NCBI GenBank assembly: GCA_041391485.1
Contig: JAWKNY010000007.1
Span: 76,067 to 140,066 of the forward strand
Length of the DNA stretch: 64,000 nt
Origin: JACKAF01 sp041391485
GTDB lineage: Bacteria; Bdellovibrionota; FAC87; UBA2466; JACKAF01
Reading direction: 5' to 3'
A model generated the notes under the pieces. That model worked only from the letters and a program-made list of their open reading frames with translations. It searched no databases and was not told where the DNA came from. This document shows positions 16,953 to 27,099 of this stretch, one piece after another. The first letter of the stretch is position 1. Each line of letters starts with the position of its first letter. The translations under genes and the position numbers were made by a program.

Positions 16953-18419
16953 ATGCTTGGCCGTGGGTGGCTCAAGGGGGCCGTTCTTTCTCTTTTTCTA
17001 TCTTCCTGGGCATTTGCCCATGCGAACTTCGATGTGCCATTTTCAAAGTGGCTCAAGAGGCAACAGCACCAGTCCTATCTTCGCATTCGGAAGAATATTA
17101 CGAGCTGTGGCGCTGCCATGGCCGCGCAGTCGAGCCACTATCAAAAGCACTGGGTGCGTGACTCCGCCCTCATTTCGTTGGCCTTGACTCGATATTATGA
17201 ATGGATGGGACCCTTCGCGTCCCAAACAGCAACCGTTGTTTTTGCAAGACCCGAGCGCCTGCAGAGCCGACGCGAGCGCATTTGGACGCAGCTTGAAACC
17301 AAAGTCCGTTTTTCTACTTTAATTCAGAGTGTAGGGCACCCGGATCCGGAAATAGGAATTGGCGCGGCTCTCTATTCGCCTGCCGGCGAGCCCATCGAAG
17401 AGGAATGGGGACAACCTCAAAATGACGGACCCGCCTTGCGCGCTTCCGCCCATTTGAAACTGATCTCGGCCCACGCTACGGAAGAGACTATTTTGAGTGA
17501 AACGGTAACAGAAGAAGATCTGTATGCCCTAGCCAAGCGGGATGCCGAATACGTCGCCTCCAATTGGAGCAAACCCAGCTGGGATCTTTGGGAAGAAATC
17601 AAAGGCAAACATTTTTATACGCTCATGGCGCAGCGAAAAGCTTTGGTAGACGTCATCCGACGCGGATTGCAACGGGGGGATAAAGAAAGCGTCGAGCAGT
17701 GGAGCGCGCAAGTCTCTTTGATTGAAGCGGAGCTTCGCCTCTTCTGGGATGCGGATAAGGGTTATCTGGTCCAGACCCGCGACTTTGTGGCCGATCACGC
17801 GCGCGAGTACAAGAAATCCAATCTGGATGTCGCTACGGTCCTGGCGGTTTTGCATACTCACGATCCTTCCGATCCCTTTTTCGGAGTGTTGGACCCGCAG
17901 ATTCTGGCTACCGTAGTCGCATTGGAAAATACTTTCACCCCGCTCTACCCGATCAACGGGCGGCCGGGGCCGGAAGAGACGGTGAGTGAAGGCGTGCGGG
18001 CGGTTGAGCTGGGGCCCGGTATCGGGCGATACGTTGAAGATCATTGGAATGGCTTTAGCCGGGGGGAAACGGCCCACCCGTGGTTTCTGGCGACGGCCGG
18101 GTTTGCGGAGTATTACTTCCTGGCGGCGGCGACACTCCATTCGCACCCGGAGCGTCTGGAGGAAATCAAAGAAACCGAATTTTTCAAGAGACTGGGTTGT
18201 GCGCCCAATGTGGAATCCGCCGTGCAAGCTTTGTTAAGAAAAGGTGACAGCTTTCTCCAGCGCGTGCGCTTACATGGAACTGAGAAGGGAGAGTTGGCGG
18301 AGCAGTTTGATAGGGATTCGGGCTACCAAACCGGTCCGGTCGATCTTACCTGGAGCCACGCCGCTTTTCTCACGGCATCCATCGTTCGTTACGAGCTAGA
18401 GGCCCTCGTTCAAAACTGA
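16953..18419 (+). CDS. Secreted glucoamylase, glycoside hydrolase family 15
   Basis: The 488-aa protein carries a signal peptide (MLGRGWLKGAVLSLFLSSWAFAHA) and the GH15 (alpha/alpha)6-barrel motifs in order: HWVRDSALI (about 66-74), EEEWGQPQNDGPALRA (149-164), SWDLWEEIKGKHFYTL (209-224) with the general-acid Glu at 214/215, and LAEQFDRDSGYQTGPVDLTWSHAAF (448 on) with the catalytic base Glu450. It releases glucose from the non-reducing ends of starch- or glycogen-type glucans outside the cytoplasm. The signal peptide sets it apart from cytoplasmic GH15 trehalases. No starch-binding domain is seen. Confidence 0.92.
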   Translation: MLGRGWLKGAVLSLFLSSWAFAHANFDVPFSKWLKRQQHQSYLRIRKNITSCGAAMAAQSSHYQKHWVRDSALISLALTRYYEWMGPFASQTATVVFARPERLQSRRERIWTQLETKVRFSTLIQSVGHPDPEIGIGAALYSPAGEPIEEEWGQPQNDGPALRASAHLKLISAHATEETILSETVTEEDLYALAKRDAEYVASNWSKPSWDLWEEIKGKHFYTLMAQRKALVDVIRRGLQRGDKESVEQWSAQVSLIEAELRLFWDADKGYLVQTRDFVADHAREYKKSNLDVATVLAVLHTHDPSDPFFGVLDPQILATVVALENTFTPLYPINGRPGPEETVSEGVRAVELGPGIGRYVEDHWNGFSRGETAHPWFLATAGFAEYYFLAAATLHSHPERLEEIKETEFFKRLGCAPNVESAVQALLRKGDSFLQRVRLHGTEKGELAEQFDRDSGYQTGPVDLTWSHAAFLTASIVRYELEALVQN

Positions 18420-18473
18420 AGTGACTACTGCAGTCCCTTTGGTTACTCTTCTGAGAAGAGTCGAGAACGCGCT

Positions 18474-19358
18474 GTGAACCCTTGGATTAATTACCACCAC
18501 CTTTATTATTTTAAGGCTATCGCTGAAGACGGTAGCGTTTCCCGTGCGGCCGAGAGACTGCGTTTGGGCCAGCCAACGTTGAGTGCTCAACTGAAACAGC
18601 TGGAAGAGAGCCTGGGCGTTGCGCTTTTTGAGCGCCGGAACAAGAAACTTATCCTTACAGAGCACGGCAAAGTTGCACTCAATTACGCCCGAAGTATTTT
18701 TTCTCTGGGCTCCGAGATGTACGAGGTTCTGCACGATCGTTTGGTTCCCAATCGGGTCTCTCTACACCTCGGGGCTATCGACAGCGTGGCGAAACAATTG
18801 GTAGTGCGTCTAGTGGAACGCGCTCTTGCCATGGCTCCCTGTCAGATTAGCCTTTCGGAAGGCAAGATGGACGAGTTGGTGCGCGAGCTGTCTGCACACC
18901 GTATCGATCTTTTGCTCACGAACCATCTTCCCTCAAACCAACAGTCGAAAAATCTCTTTCACAAACGCATTACTAAGGAAAATGTTTCGGTCTACGCCGC
19001 TCCAAAATTTAAAAAGCTCCGGGTTGGTTTTCCTCAGTCGATTTCCGGGCAGCCTTTTATTCTACCCAATTACGAAAGTCGTCTGCGCTACGACTTTGAC
19101 CACTGGTGCAAGTTGGAAGGCCTGGTAGTGGACGTCATTGCAGAAGGGCCGGACATCGCAGTCAAGAAACTCCTCGCAGTCAACGGTGTGGGACTGCTAC
19201 CCGCCGCCGAGCACACCGTTCACCGACAAGTCCTCGCTGGGGATCTGATCAAAATAGGGACGCTCCGGTCCGTATTTGAGCAGCTGTACCTCATCTCCGC
19301 CGATCGGCGAGTCGCCAACCCGATTGGAGCCAAGCTTCTGAAGACCTTCAAAGTATAG
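18474..19358 (+). CDS. LysR family regulator, NhaR-like
   Basis: The GTG-started protein opens NPWINYHHLYYFKAIAEDGSVSRAAERLRLGQPTLSAQLKQLE. This is the helix-turn-helix of the NhaR branch of LysR regulators (HLYYF...GSV.RAAE). The effector-binding domain (about 90-294) is complete. In other bacteria NhaR senses Na+/pH and activates antiporter or biofilm genes. No antiporter is adjacent here, so the target is unknown; the nearest candidates are glucoamylase upstream and the hibernation factor, carbonic anhydrase and bestrophin genes downstream. Confidence 0.88.
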   Translation: MNPWINYHHLYYFKAIAEDGSVSRAAERLRLGQPTLSAQLKQLEESLGVALFERRNKKLILTEHGKVALNYARSIFSLGSEMYEVLHDRLVPNRVSLHLGAIDSVAKQLVVRLVERALAMAPCQISLSEGKMDELVRELSAHRIDLLLTNHLPSNQQSKNLFHKRITKENVSVYAAPKFKKLRVGFPQSISGQPFILPNYESRLRYDFDHWCKLEGLVVDVIAEGPDIAVKKLLAVNGVGLLPAAEHTVHRQVLAGDLIKIGTLRSVFEQLYLISADRRVANPIGAKLLKTFKV

Positions 19359-19463
19359 AAAAAAACGATAGAAAGTATAGTTATTATCTGTTTCAGCGAT
19401 GCGTGGAAATTCCGTACTATAGGAGTGTGGTTGAGGCCCTAAGCATGGAGGTACGGAGGCACC

Positions 19464-19808
19464 ATGAAGGTCAATTTCAAAGACTTGCGCCCATCGGAAC
19501 TGATTCTGGAGACCATCGAGGAACGGCTTAAAGATGACTTTAAGCGGTTTCCCGATCTTCGTTCAGAAGCGGTGGAAGTCACCGTCTCGATGGAAAACTC
19601 TCCTCAGCAAGCCGGTCCCGATGTTTTTGGTATTCGGTTCCGGGTTCTGAAGGGGCGTTACAAGGGAATCATCCTTCAGAAAAAATCACAAAGTTTTTAT
19701 CGGGCTCTCGGGAAACTGAACAAGAGCTTGGTAGAGCGATTGAACCGGGCTGGCGAGAAGGTGAGAACGCGCAGCCGCAAAAAACAGATTACGAATAGTA
19801 ACAACTAG
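19464..19808 (+). CDS. Ribosome hibernation promoting factor (HPF/RaiA)-like protein
   Basis: The 114-aa protein is the size of short-form HPF and follows the S30AE pattern: a beta strand (MKVNFKDLRPSELI), an amphipathic helix (LETIEERLKDDFKRF), strands with SEAVEVTVSMENS and FGIRFRVLKGRYKGIILQKKS, then FYRALGKLNKSLVERLNR and a basic tail (TRSRKKQ). Such proteins bind the 30S decoding region and inactivate ribosomes in stationary phase. It sits 11 nt before the carbonic anhydrase gene. Similarity is by pattern rather than a strict motif. Confidence 0.72.
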   Translation: MKVNFKDLRPSELILETIEERLKDDFKRFPDLRSEAVEVTVSMENSPQQAGPDVFGIRFRVLKGRYKGIILQKKSQSFYRALGKLNKSLVERLNRAGEKVRTRSRKKQITNSNN

Positions 19809-19819
19809 ACGAGGAAAAA

Positions 19820-20459
19820 ATGAAAGAATTACTAACGGGTATTAACAAGTTTTCAAAACAAGTTCACCCCAAAAAGACCGATCTCTTCAAGAAGCTCGAG
19901 ACGGGGCAACAACCCCACACGCTTTTCATCACGTGCTCGGACTCTAGGATTGACCCGAGTCTGATAACGCAGACGGAACCTGGTGAGATCTTTATTGTAA
20001 GAAACGCGGGAAATATTGTGCCACCGTACGGAGCCTCTCGCGGCGGAGAGGAAGCCACCATTGAGTACGCAGTCGATGGCCTCAAGGTAAGAAATATCGT
20101 GGTGTGTGGTCACTCCCATTGCGGGGCGATGTCGGCCCTGCTGGATAAGAACCTTGTCTCCAAAATGCCAGCTGTCAGCAAGTGGCTGGAGCATGCAGAG
20201 TCCACGCTGCGTCGGGTGCAAACCGGAGAGGTTTCGGTGGATGAGGCCGTTAAGACCAATACACGGGTGCAGGTCGACAACCTTAAAACGCATCCTTCTG
20301 TGGCGACCACTGGCGGCTGGCAGGTTGAACATCTTTTCGTGGATCTACCGTTTTGAAGAAGGCGCCATCCTTGTTTACGATCGCGAGCTTGGTGATTTCA
20401 TCTCGCCTGAGAAGATGGTTCTTCGTGACGAAAAGGAGCTATTAAGGTTCGCCGTATGA
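19820..20459 (+). CDS. Beta-class carbonic anhydrase, one frameshift
   Basis: It interconverts CO2 and bicarbonate. Zinc ligands and the catalytic dyad are visible: ITCSDSRIDP (Cys39, Asp41, Arg43) and VCGHSHCGAM (His98, Cys101), with RNAGNIVPPYGASRGGEEATIEYAV between. The first frame runs to 20356. The family C-terminus (RLNIFSWIYRFEEGAILVYDRELGDF) continues in the frame ending at 20459, so a 1-nt change lies near 20300. The corrected length is about 213 aa, normal for the class. The corrected stop overlaps the bestrophin start (GTATGATG). Confidence 0.88.
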
Positions 20460-21427
20460 TGTTTAGTTTTCTTAGTCTATTTGTGAGGACATCCTCAGAC
20501 AAGCACTCCAATTGCAAGTCTGAGGGGATTCCCGAGCTCACCAACCAAGGGGAAAACAAATCGTTTTTCCGTACCGCTTTGGCGTGGAGAGGATCGGCTA
20601 CCCCTCAGATACTCCCTCGAGTGGCGGCCGCTATGATCTACGGAGCGGCCGTCACCTATGCGGTTTCTTTGGTGCCGCATTATGAGATGCCCATTACTCC
20701 GTTCGAGTACTTTGGTGCGGTTATTGGCTTGCTCTTGGTTTTACGGGCGAACGCCGGTGTGGATCGCTGGTGGGAGGCGAGAAAGATCTGGGGGAGCATC
20801 GTCAACCAGAGTCGAAACTTGGCGATCGCGGGCTACGAATACTCCAAAAACAAAGGCGCGACCACTCGCGAGTTTGTTCGGTGGGTGGCAGTGTGGCCTT
20901 ATGTGATGAAGGCATCGCTACGTCGCAGTACTACCTGTCCAGAGGCTACTCGCCTTCTAGGGGAGACGGAAGGGCGTTTGATAGAAAAAGCGCAGCACAT
21001 GCCCACCTATGTGGGCTCACGGATAGCGCGGCTTTTAGTTCAAATGCGGGCTGAAGGCCTGGACGATTTTGCGTTTCACCGCGCGGAGCGAGAGCGCTCC
21101 ATCATGATAGACAATATCGGTGCCTGCGAGCGGATTCGGAATACGCCGATCCCTTATGTGCTAGCCATTAAAGTTCGTCGGTTCATTTTTATTTTCCTGC
21201 TACTTTTGCCGTTCGCTTTGGTGGAAAGGCTCGATTGGTTGACGCCGATCGTGACCGCCCTAGTCTCTTATCCGCTCTTTTCGTTGGATGAGATCGGGGC
21301 AGAGCTGCAGAATCCGTTTTCGCCTAGAAATCTGAGTCACTTGCCGCTCAGTAGTATCTGCGAAACGATCGAAGGAAATGTTCTGGCACTTATGGAAGAG
21401 AGTGAAAAGGACCGTCTTACTGGCTGA
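20456..21427 (+). CDS. Bestrophin family anion channel
   Basis: The 323-aa protein has the bacterial bestrophin pattern: RGSATPQILPRVAAAMIYGAAVTY (TM1), PFEYFGAVIGLLLVLRANAGVDRWWEARKIWGSIVNQSRNL (the conserved signature), RRFIFIFLLLLPFALVERLDWLTP (TM3) and a final LDEIGAELQNPFSPRNLSHLPL. Bestrophins are pentameric anion channels, several of which pass bicarbonate; bacterial homologues can be cation-selective. Overlap with the carbonic anhydrase stop points to coupled translation and a shared bicarbonate role. Confidence 0.9.
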   Translation: MMFSFLSLFVRTSSDKHSNCKSEGIPELTNQGENKSFFRTALAWRGSATPQILPRVAAAMIYGAAVTYAVSLVPHYEMPITPFEYFGAVIGLLLVLRANAGVDRWWEARKIWGSIVNQSRNLAIAGYEYSKNKGATTREFVRWVAVWPYVMKASLRRSTTCPEATRLLGETEGRLIEKAQHMPTYVGSRIARLLVQMRAEGLDDFAFHRAERERSIMIDNIGACERIRNTPIPYVLAIKVRRFIFIFLLLLPFALVERLDWLTPIVTALVSYPLFSLDEIGAELQNPFSPRNLSHLPLSSICETIEGNVLALMEESEKDRLTG

Positions 21428-21917
21428 TCCGCTCCCAGAAATAATCCTCTAGTGCCTGGTACTGGGTATGGAAACCTTTTTGAAGCATTTCTTTGTGCGC
21501 CTTTTTCGCTTCCCAATCCATCTCCTCGACGCGGAAGACTCCAATGACGAGCCCGCTCCGGTCTTCACCATGTCGACAATGCACAAAAACAGGCTGAAGC
21601 TTGGGATCGGAAAGCCAATCCAAAATGGTGTTCATTTCTCTGTCTGATGGGGCTTTGTAGACGCTCATTGGAAGGGAGAGAAACTGCATTCCGGCTTTTT
21701 TGACAGCTTTGGCTTCGCTGGCCACCGTAGATTGGATTTCCAGACTCACCACGGTCCGGATGCCTTGTGAGCGTAGCCAGTCGAAATCTTGTCTCTGCGG
21801 GCGTCCGCCTCTATAAAGGTCTTGAGTAACCTGTGAAAAGTTCGGGATGTATGCGAACACAGGTGAGGAGACAAAGAAGATTAACAGTACGGATTGTATT
21901 GTTTTGCGAGTGTTCAT
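21417..21917 (-). CDS. Exported dual-specificity/tyrosine phosphatase
   Basis: The 166-aa protein starts at ATG 21917, with a signal peptide to about residue 22 (LLIFFVSSPVFA). The phosphatase fold follows: FSQVTQDLYRGGRPQRQDF, WLRSQGIRTVVSLE and the P-loop VHCRHGEDRSG with nucleophile Cys114 and Arg120. Exported members of this cysteine-phosphatase group act on phosphotyrosine, phosphoinositides or polyphosphate. The substrate cannot be told from sequence. It converges on the bestrophin gene with an 11-nt overlap. Confidence 0.85.
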   Translation of the reverse strand: MNTRKTIQSVLLIFFVSSPVFAYIPNFSQVTQDLYRGGRPQRQDFDWLRSQGIRTVVSLEIQSTVASEAKAVKKAGMQFLSLPMSVYKAPSDREMNTILDWLSDPKLQPVFVHCRHGEDRSGLVIGVFRVEEMDWEAKKAHKEMLQKGFHTQYQALEDYFWERISQ

Positions 21918-21989
21918 AGAACCTATGATGGGCGAGTTGCGCCAAGTCATTCAACATCAAGCCTTAATTAAGCGGAGGAAGAGATCGCC

Positions 21990-23422
21990 GTGCCCAGTCC
22001 TCCAAAAATAGCGATCGCGGGGGCTAGCGGCTTTGTGGGCCGCGCGCTGGCGGAATCCTTGTCGAGGGAGGCCTTTGTCATCGGTCTAAGTCGCAACGCG
22101 CCATCCCGGCCTGGCGAAGGGTGCAAAGAGTGGCGAAAAGCAGACTTTTTGTCTTTGCTTGAGGCGGAAAAAGCCCTGGAGGGAGTAGAAACCGCCTTTT
22201 ATCTGATCCACTCCATGATGCCCTCGGCGCATCTCACTCAAGGGCGGTTTCAGGATTTTGATCTGATCGCCGCCGATAATTTTGCAAGAAGCGCGAAAGC
22301 AAATGGGGTGAAGCAGATCATTTATCTGGGAGGTTTAATCCCGGAAAATGAGGAACTCTCAGCACACTTGAGCAGTCGGTTAGAAGTCGGCGAAGCGCTC
22401 GCCGCTTACGGAACCCCCGTGACGACATTGAGAGCAGGAATGGTGATTGGAAGGGACGGCTCCTCCTTTGTAATGGTACGACGACTGGTCGAGCGTTTGC
22501 CGGTGATGCTGTGCCCGCATTGGACACGAGTCAAAACGCAACCCATTGCGCTTCGGGATATCGTCGGACTGCTGAGGTTTTGCGCGGGCAACGAAAAAAC
22601 TTTTGGCGAGTCCTACGATGTCGGTGGCCCCGATGTCCTGACCTACGAAGAGATGATGCGGGAGATAGGAGAGGCGATCGGACGGCACCCCATACTTTTC
22701 CGATCCCCTTTTTTACGCCAAAGTTATCACGCCTGTGGGTTTCTTTGGTCACGGGAGCGCCCAAGGCACTTTGCGTGAAGCCGCTGATTCAGAGCCTTAG
22801 GCACCAAATGATTGCGAAGGAACGGCGGCTGCATGACCTAGCGGGAATTCCTGGAATTTTTTCGAGAAATCTTGAAGGAGACTTTGGGAACGACTCAGAC
22901 GCCTAGCCAACGCAAGGAGCCCGTCGCTTTTCTGGGAAGCCGACGCGGCAAACCCGATTTCGATGTTTCGTCCGTCCAACGCCGTAAGTTTCAAAGGGGC
23001 TCACCGCCAACGAATTGGCGCGAGAGTACCTCTATTGGCTGCCCCGGCATTTTTCTTTCTTATCCGCGTGCAGCTGAACGGGAATACCGACTGTCGTTTT
23101 TTGCTGTGGCCATTCAAAAACCGCTTCTGGTGTTGCACTTCTCAAAACAGCGGAGCACTCCCGCGCGCGCTCTCTTTTATATACGCGGCGGGATACTTGC
23201 AAAGATTCAGGGGCGTGGCCGCTTGGAGTTCCGAGAGGTTTTGGATCAAATTCCTTCTGACATCCGTTTTGGGCTTTAGACCCCGGATGCCGTGGTTCAT
23301 TTATAAGGTGACTTTAAGCTCCCCTGCATCTCTGGGTGATGCGTGCCTTTGGTCAGCACCTGGAGCGTGCGGAAAGAGACGGAAGCTGGCTCGTGCGAGG
23401 GAAGAAACATCCGCCCGCTTAG
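21990..23422 (+). pseudogene. NAD(P)-binding SDR/epimerase with DUF2867 domain, several frameshifts
   Basis: Residues 1-260 (21990-22778) are a clear atypical SDR: IAIAGASGFVGRALAESL, then YLIHSMMPSAHLTQGRFQDFDLIAADNFARSA and DVGGPDVLTYEEMM. The C-terminal domain continues in other frames (DVSSVQRRKF, REYLYWLPRHFSFLIRVQLNG, FYIRGGILAKIQGRGRLEFREVLD). This matches the DUF2867 region often fused to such SDRs. At least three frame changes occur between 22740 and 23260. The stop at 23420-23422 follows GKKHPPA and shares TTAG with the convergent gene. Substrate unknown. Confidence 0.75.
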
Positions 23423-23913
23423 TCGTCGTGGTGCTCGTTTATCTCGTCGACGATCGCCGGGCTCGCGTCGGAGTTGGTTTCTGCGATCTCTGGGTGACGA
23501 ACCACCCCGCCTAGGTGTGCGGTGCGCACGAACGTCACTAAGCTGACCAGCCCCAGCGCCGCGATACCGGCAAAAACCCCGGTGTGAAGCTGTTTTTTCC
23601 GCTGGACGACCAAGGTCGCGAGCGCCACTAGGCCAAGAATTCCTGAGAGAATAAGTGCGAACTCTCCGGCCTCTTCATGTTCATGAATGAGGCGCCCTGA
23701 AACTCCCGGCATGTGTTCAATGACTTCTTCCGCTGGCTCTCCAGAAAGAAAAGCAGGCAGAGCAACGACGGCGGCAAGCACCAACAAGACGAGCGCGGTG
23801 GAGCGAAGCTCGTTGGATTTTCTCCACATCGCGACGAGTAGCAACGGCACGGCTACCAAAACCAGGCCAATTGGCAGGTGATTAAGAGCGAGATGGATCT
23901 GCGCGGGATTCAT
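23419..23913 (-). CDS. DUF2231-like four-TM membrane protein
   Basis: The 164-aa protein from ATG 23913 begins MNPAQIHLALNHLPIGLVLVAVPLLLVAMW. The HxxLxHLPIG start and the small four-helix bundle resemble DUF2231-type membrane proteins, in which these histidines are conserved. A loop with several Glu/His residues (GEPAEEVIEHMPGVSGRLIHEHEEAGEF) lies between helices 2 and 3, and the C-terminus is acidic (NEHHDD). Function is not established; a heme or metal site is possible. Confidence 0.72.
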   Translation of the reverse strand: MNPAQIHLALNHLPIGLVLVAVPLLLVAMWRKSNELRSTALVLLVLAAVVALPAFLSGEPAEEVIEHMPGVSGRLIHEHEEAGEFALILSGILGLVALATLVVQRKKQLHTGVFAGIAALGLVSLVTFVRTAHLGGVVRHPEIAETNSDASPAIVDEINEHHDD

Positions 23914-24057
23914 AGTGGACTCCTTGTTTTTGTCGTAACGGAAAAGTAAGAACCCAAAAAACAGCATAATACAGTCAGAACGGGAAAGTTGACACTTCGC
24001 TCCAATCCCATTAATTGCCTCTTATCGGCAAAAAATCTTCTGAGGGAAGGGGGCATC

Positions 24058-25537
24058 GTGCATTCTTCGTGTTTCAAAAAGTTTGGCCTCTATTCGGTTC
24101 TGGTTCTTGCACTATTTCAGTCTACTTTAAGCTACGCTCCGGACGACGAAGCGCCAGTGAATGGGAACGGCGCAGTCATTGCGGTTACGACCACTCCCAC
24201 TCGGTGCGCGGTTCCTGCGGATTTGCGCAACATCCCGGCGCTACGAGACTACGTGCTCAACATCTGTAACGGCGTCGTAAGGGTGATGGATCACAAGACG
24301 GGCGCTGGTACGGGGCAGCTAGCTACCAATATTGAGGCCCTTCGAACGGAACTCGTGAATGGAGCGGAAAATATCTCGGCAGGAGACCTCGAATCCGCTG
24401 GCCTCACCTACGAAAACCTTCGAAAGTATGTATTAGAAACAACACAGTCCAAGGGCCAAGTCATCGAAGTGATGGCTTACGCGCAAGCCATCGAGAAGGC
24501 GAATTCGTGGTTGGAGAAGTCGGGACTTGGATTCTTTCGGGTGGTGCAACACCCCAAGGCCGCCGTACTGGAAGCGTTTCGTAACGCCACGGCAAAGTAC
24601 CCTTCGAAAAAAGGGGTCACACAAGACGACGTGAAGATCGCCTCTGATGCCGCTTACCCGGAGAACGGCGCGACGGAGATTCGCATCCCCATCGATCCCG
24701 AAACCTTGGCGGATCCTAAACTCGTTTTGAAGTTTTCACGTTACAGTTTGATTGGCGATCCGGATGTGCCTTCCGCGGAAGCGGAGCCGATTTCGGCGGA
24801 AGTGGATCCCTTGCCTCACGAAAAAGTTTGGTACCGCCGCATGCAGGCGGCCCGTTTTGGGATCACCGTGGGTGTCATGCTCGCAGCGAGCTACGCGGCG
24901 GGTGGCGTGACGCCGGATGCGATCGCGGTCTTTCTTGCAGGCTTGGGACTTGAGGCGCAGTTTATCGGTCTTAGCAAATACTGGAGAAAGTTCTGGGCGT
25001 GGGGCGGATTTTACGGCAACGCCTTTGTGAATCTTTCCTACGGTGCCATTCTAGCCTCGGTAAAGCACCTTGCCGAAACGGTACAGGACGTTCCCATCAC
25101 CTTTAACACCGAAGAGTTTGTGGTTCGCACCGGTGTGCTGGGCGCCACTTTTATTGCGGCCTTTGGTGGCATGCAGGTGGTTTCAGCGCGCATGAAGAAC
25201 GAAGGCGAGGCTCTCCGAGGAAGAGCCCTGCATTTGGAAAGCTACGGAAACATCATCAACAACTTTGGGCGATTCTTTGCCACGGTTGCCGGCGATGATG
25301 GGTTCGTCGGCGGTGCTGGGTCACATCCGGTCCGTTCCGATCGATACGAATACGGTGATTGGCTGGGGTATCCAGGGAGTGTTTTTTGGACTCGTGACGG
25401 CCCCGCTCTGGTTCAAGCGGCTGTGGGGAGATTCCGTGCGTGCGAATCTGGTGGCCTACGATCTTCAGCTTCTGAATCAAGTCACCCGTATAACGGGCCG
25501 ATTCTTAAACTCCGACGTTGGTGTGCCGGAGCGGTAG
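24058..25537 (+). CDS. Large membrane protein of unknown function, one frameshift
   Basis: GTG 24058 is favoured by a GAGGGAAGGGGG ribosome site and is followed by a signal peptide (FGLYSVLVLALFQSTLSYA). The first 250 residues are soluble. Then come about five TM segments (FGITVGVMLAASYAAGGVTPDAIAVFLAGLGL; FVNLSYGAILASV; VLGATFIAAFGGMQVV; and, after a shift near 25295, VIGWGIQGVFFGLVTAPLWF). In the shifted frame the C-terminus reads sensibly to FLNSDVGVPER and a stop at 25537, so the longer reading to 25590 is rejected. No family recognised. Confidence 0.68.
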
Positions 25538-25591
25538 CGGCGTTTAGTCGCCTCTACACGCCTAGGCGGGTACCGTCTATCAGCGAATAGT

Positions 25592-26941
25592 TTAGTTGGG
25601 CGTCAGCGCGCAGATTTCTCCGGCCATGGATCAGGCACACACATCGCTCCGCCCGTCGTTGTTTAGATCGGGGAAACGAATCGTGCGCCAGCCTGACGGG
25701 CTCGAATCCCACCCGGCCGCATCGCTAAAGGCGCGCGTGAAATGCCGGAGAAAAGAGCCGCCCGCTGAAAGCGCTACCAGACCAAACCGTAGCTGCTTCG
25801 GCCACAGACATCCGCTGCGCCGTCTCCGTTTAGATCCGGAAAGCGAATGGTTTGCCAATGGTGCGGCTGCGTGTGCCAGCCGGTGTCGTTGCCGAATACG
25901 GAAGCCGTCCAGTAACGGGCCTCTCCGAAAGCGGCGCCCGTTGAAAGGAGCAGTAGATACCCCACTGGCTCTCCCGCAAACGTCGGCAAGTCCGTCCCCG
26001 TTTACGTCCGGAAACGAATGGTCGCCCAATAGTAACTCTCACTCGACCAACCGCTGGCATTACTGAACGCGGGGGTCCAGTGGCCGACGTTAATAAAATT
26101 GATTCCGTTTGAAAGCGCGCAATACATACCGCCACTCGCGCGCCCGCAGACGTCCGCGATGCCGTCGCCCGTAACATCTACCAACCGGATGGTACGCCAG
26201 TAGCAGTAGTATTCCTGGCTGGCCCAACCCCCGGCGTTGCTGAAGGCTGAGGTCCAATATGTCGGCGTAGAAAAACTGTAGCCGTTGGAAACCGCGCAAT
26301 ACGGCCGCCGCTCGCGCGCCCGCACACATCATCCAGGCCATCACCGTTGATGTCTGCGTATTGAATAGTCTGCCAGTAGTAATCTTGAGTGGCCCAGCCT
26401 CCGGCGGCATCGTTGTAGCCGCTCGTCCACACGCTAACAGCGTTCAAATTTGTTTCCTGGGCGCACAGATAAGACCGATGGAGCTACGTCCGCAAATATC
26501 CTTGAGTGGTCCGTCTCCGTTTAGATCCGGGTGACGGATTGTCAGGTAAATTGGCTTGGGTAGCCCAGCCGTTGAGGTCCGGGTAGGCTTCGGTCCAAAG
26601 AGGCGAAGCGCTCTGCGCCGCCGGAAAGGACGGAACGTTCCCCAGCCAGGGGAACGCGGGTCCGTTAAAAACTGTAAAAAGGGGAAGTCGACGGAGGATC
26701 TTGTTCTGTTGTTCCTTGCGAACCAAAATCAAAAGGGATGCTGCCCCGTTTGAGCTACTGGAACTCGAGTTTCCGTTGCCGTTGCTGTTTCCATTCCCAT
26801 TTTGGTTTCCATTTCCGTTGTCGGAAAACCCGGGAAGAAAAATTACCGGCATTGTTGATTTAAGGGAGTGCCGTTACGACAGCCCGCAAAAAGGAGAAGG
26901 CGATCAGAAGACTGAAGTGCATGAATCGTGCGCGAATCATT
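25592..26941 (-). pseudogene. Secreted VCBS/FG-GAP-repeat protein, multiply frameshifted
   Basis: The N-terminus looks like a signal peptide (MIRARFMHFSLLIAFSFLRAVVTAL, 26941 on). After a shift come a low-complexity Asn/Gly/Ser linker (DNGNGNQNGNGNS) and then about six repeats on the pattern W.TIRFPDLNGDG.ADVCGRASGG.YCALSNG...., i.e. calcium-binding DxNxDG loops of VCBS/FG-GAP beta-propeller blades. Each unit also has Cys residues and a FSNAAGW..YYW segment. Frame changes occur in nearly every unit. It would be an extracellular propeller-type adhesin or binding protein of about 440 aa. It converges with the 24058 gene, 54 nt apart. Confidence 0.72.
25640..26540 (-). repeat. Six tandem units of about 165-180 bp within the VCBS gene
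   Basis: The DNGDG-coding core (plus-strand sense near 25653, 25817, 25993, 26161, 26335 and 26511) recurs about every 165-180 bp. Short blocks such as CCGTCTCCGTTTAGATCCGG are nearly identical between the units at 25817 and 26511. Units diverge elsewhere, so they are old coding repeats. Confidence 0.75.
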
Positions 26942-27099
26942 CCAAAACTCCGTGAGGGACTTACGCTGGCGTGTGGGCAAAGTTGAGGGGTCTGGTCCAG
27001 GTCCCGGTTGCGTATTCTATAGGAATGCAAAGCAAATGCCGGGGTTGGGTGTGCTGCACATGAAAGCTGCAAACAACTGGCGGAATAGGAGTCTGACGA

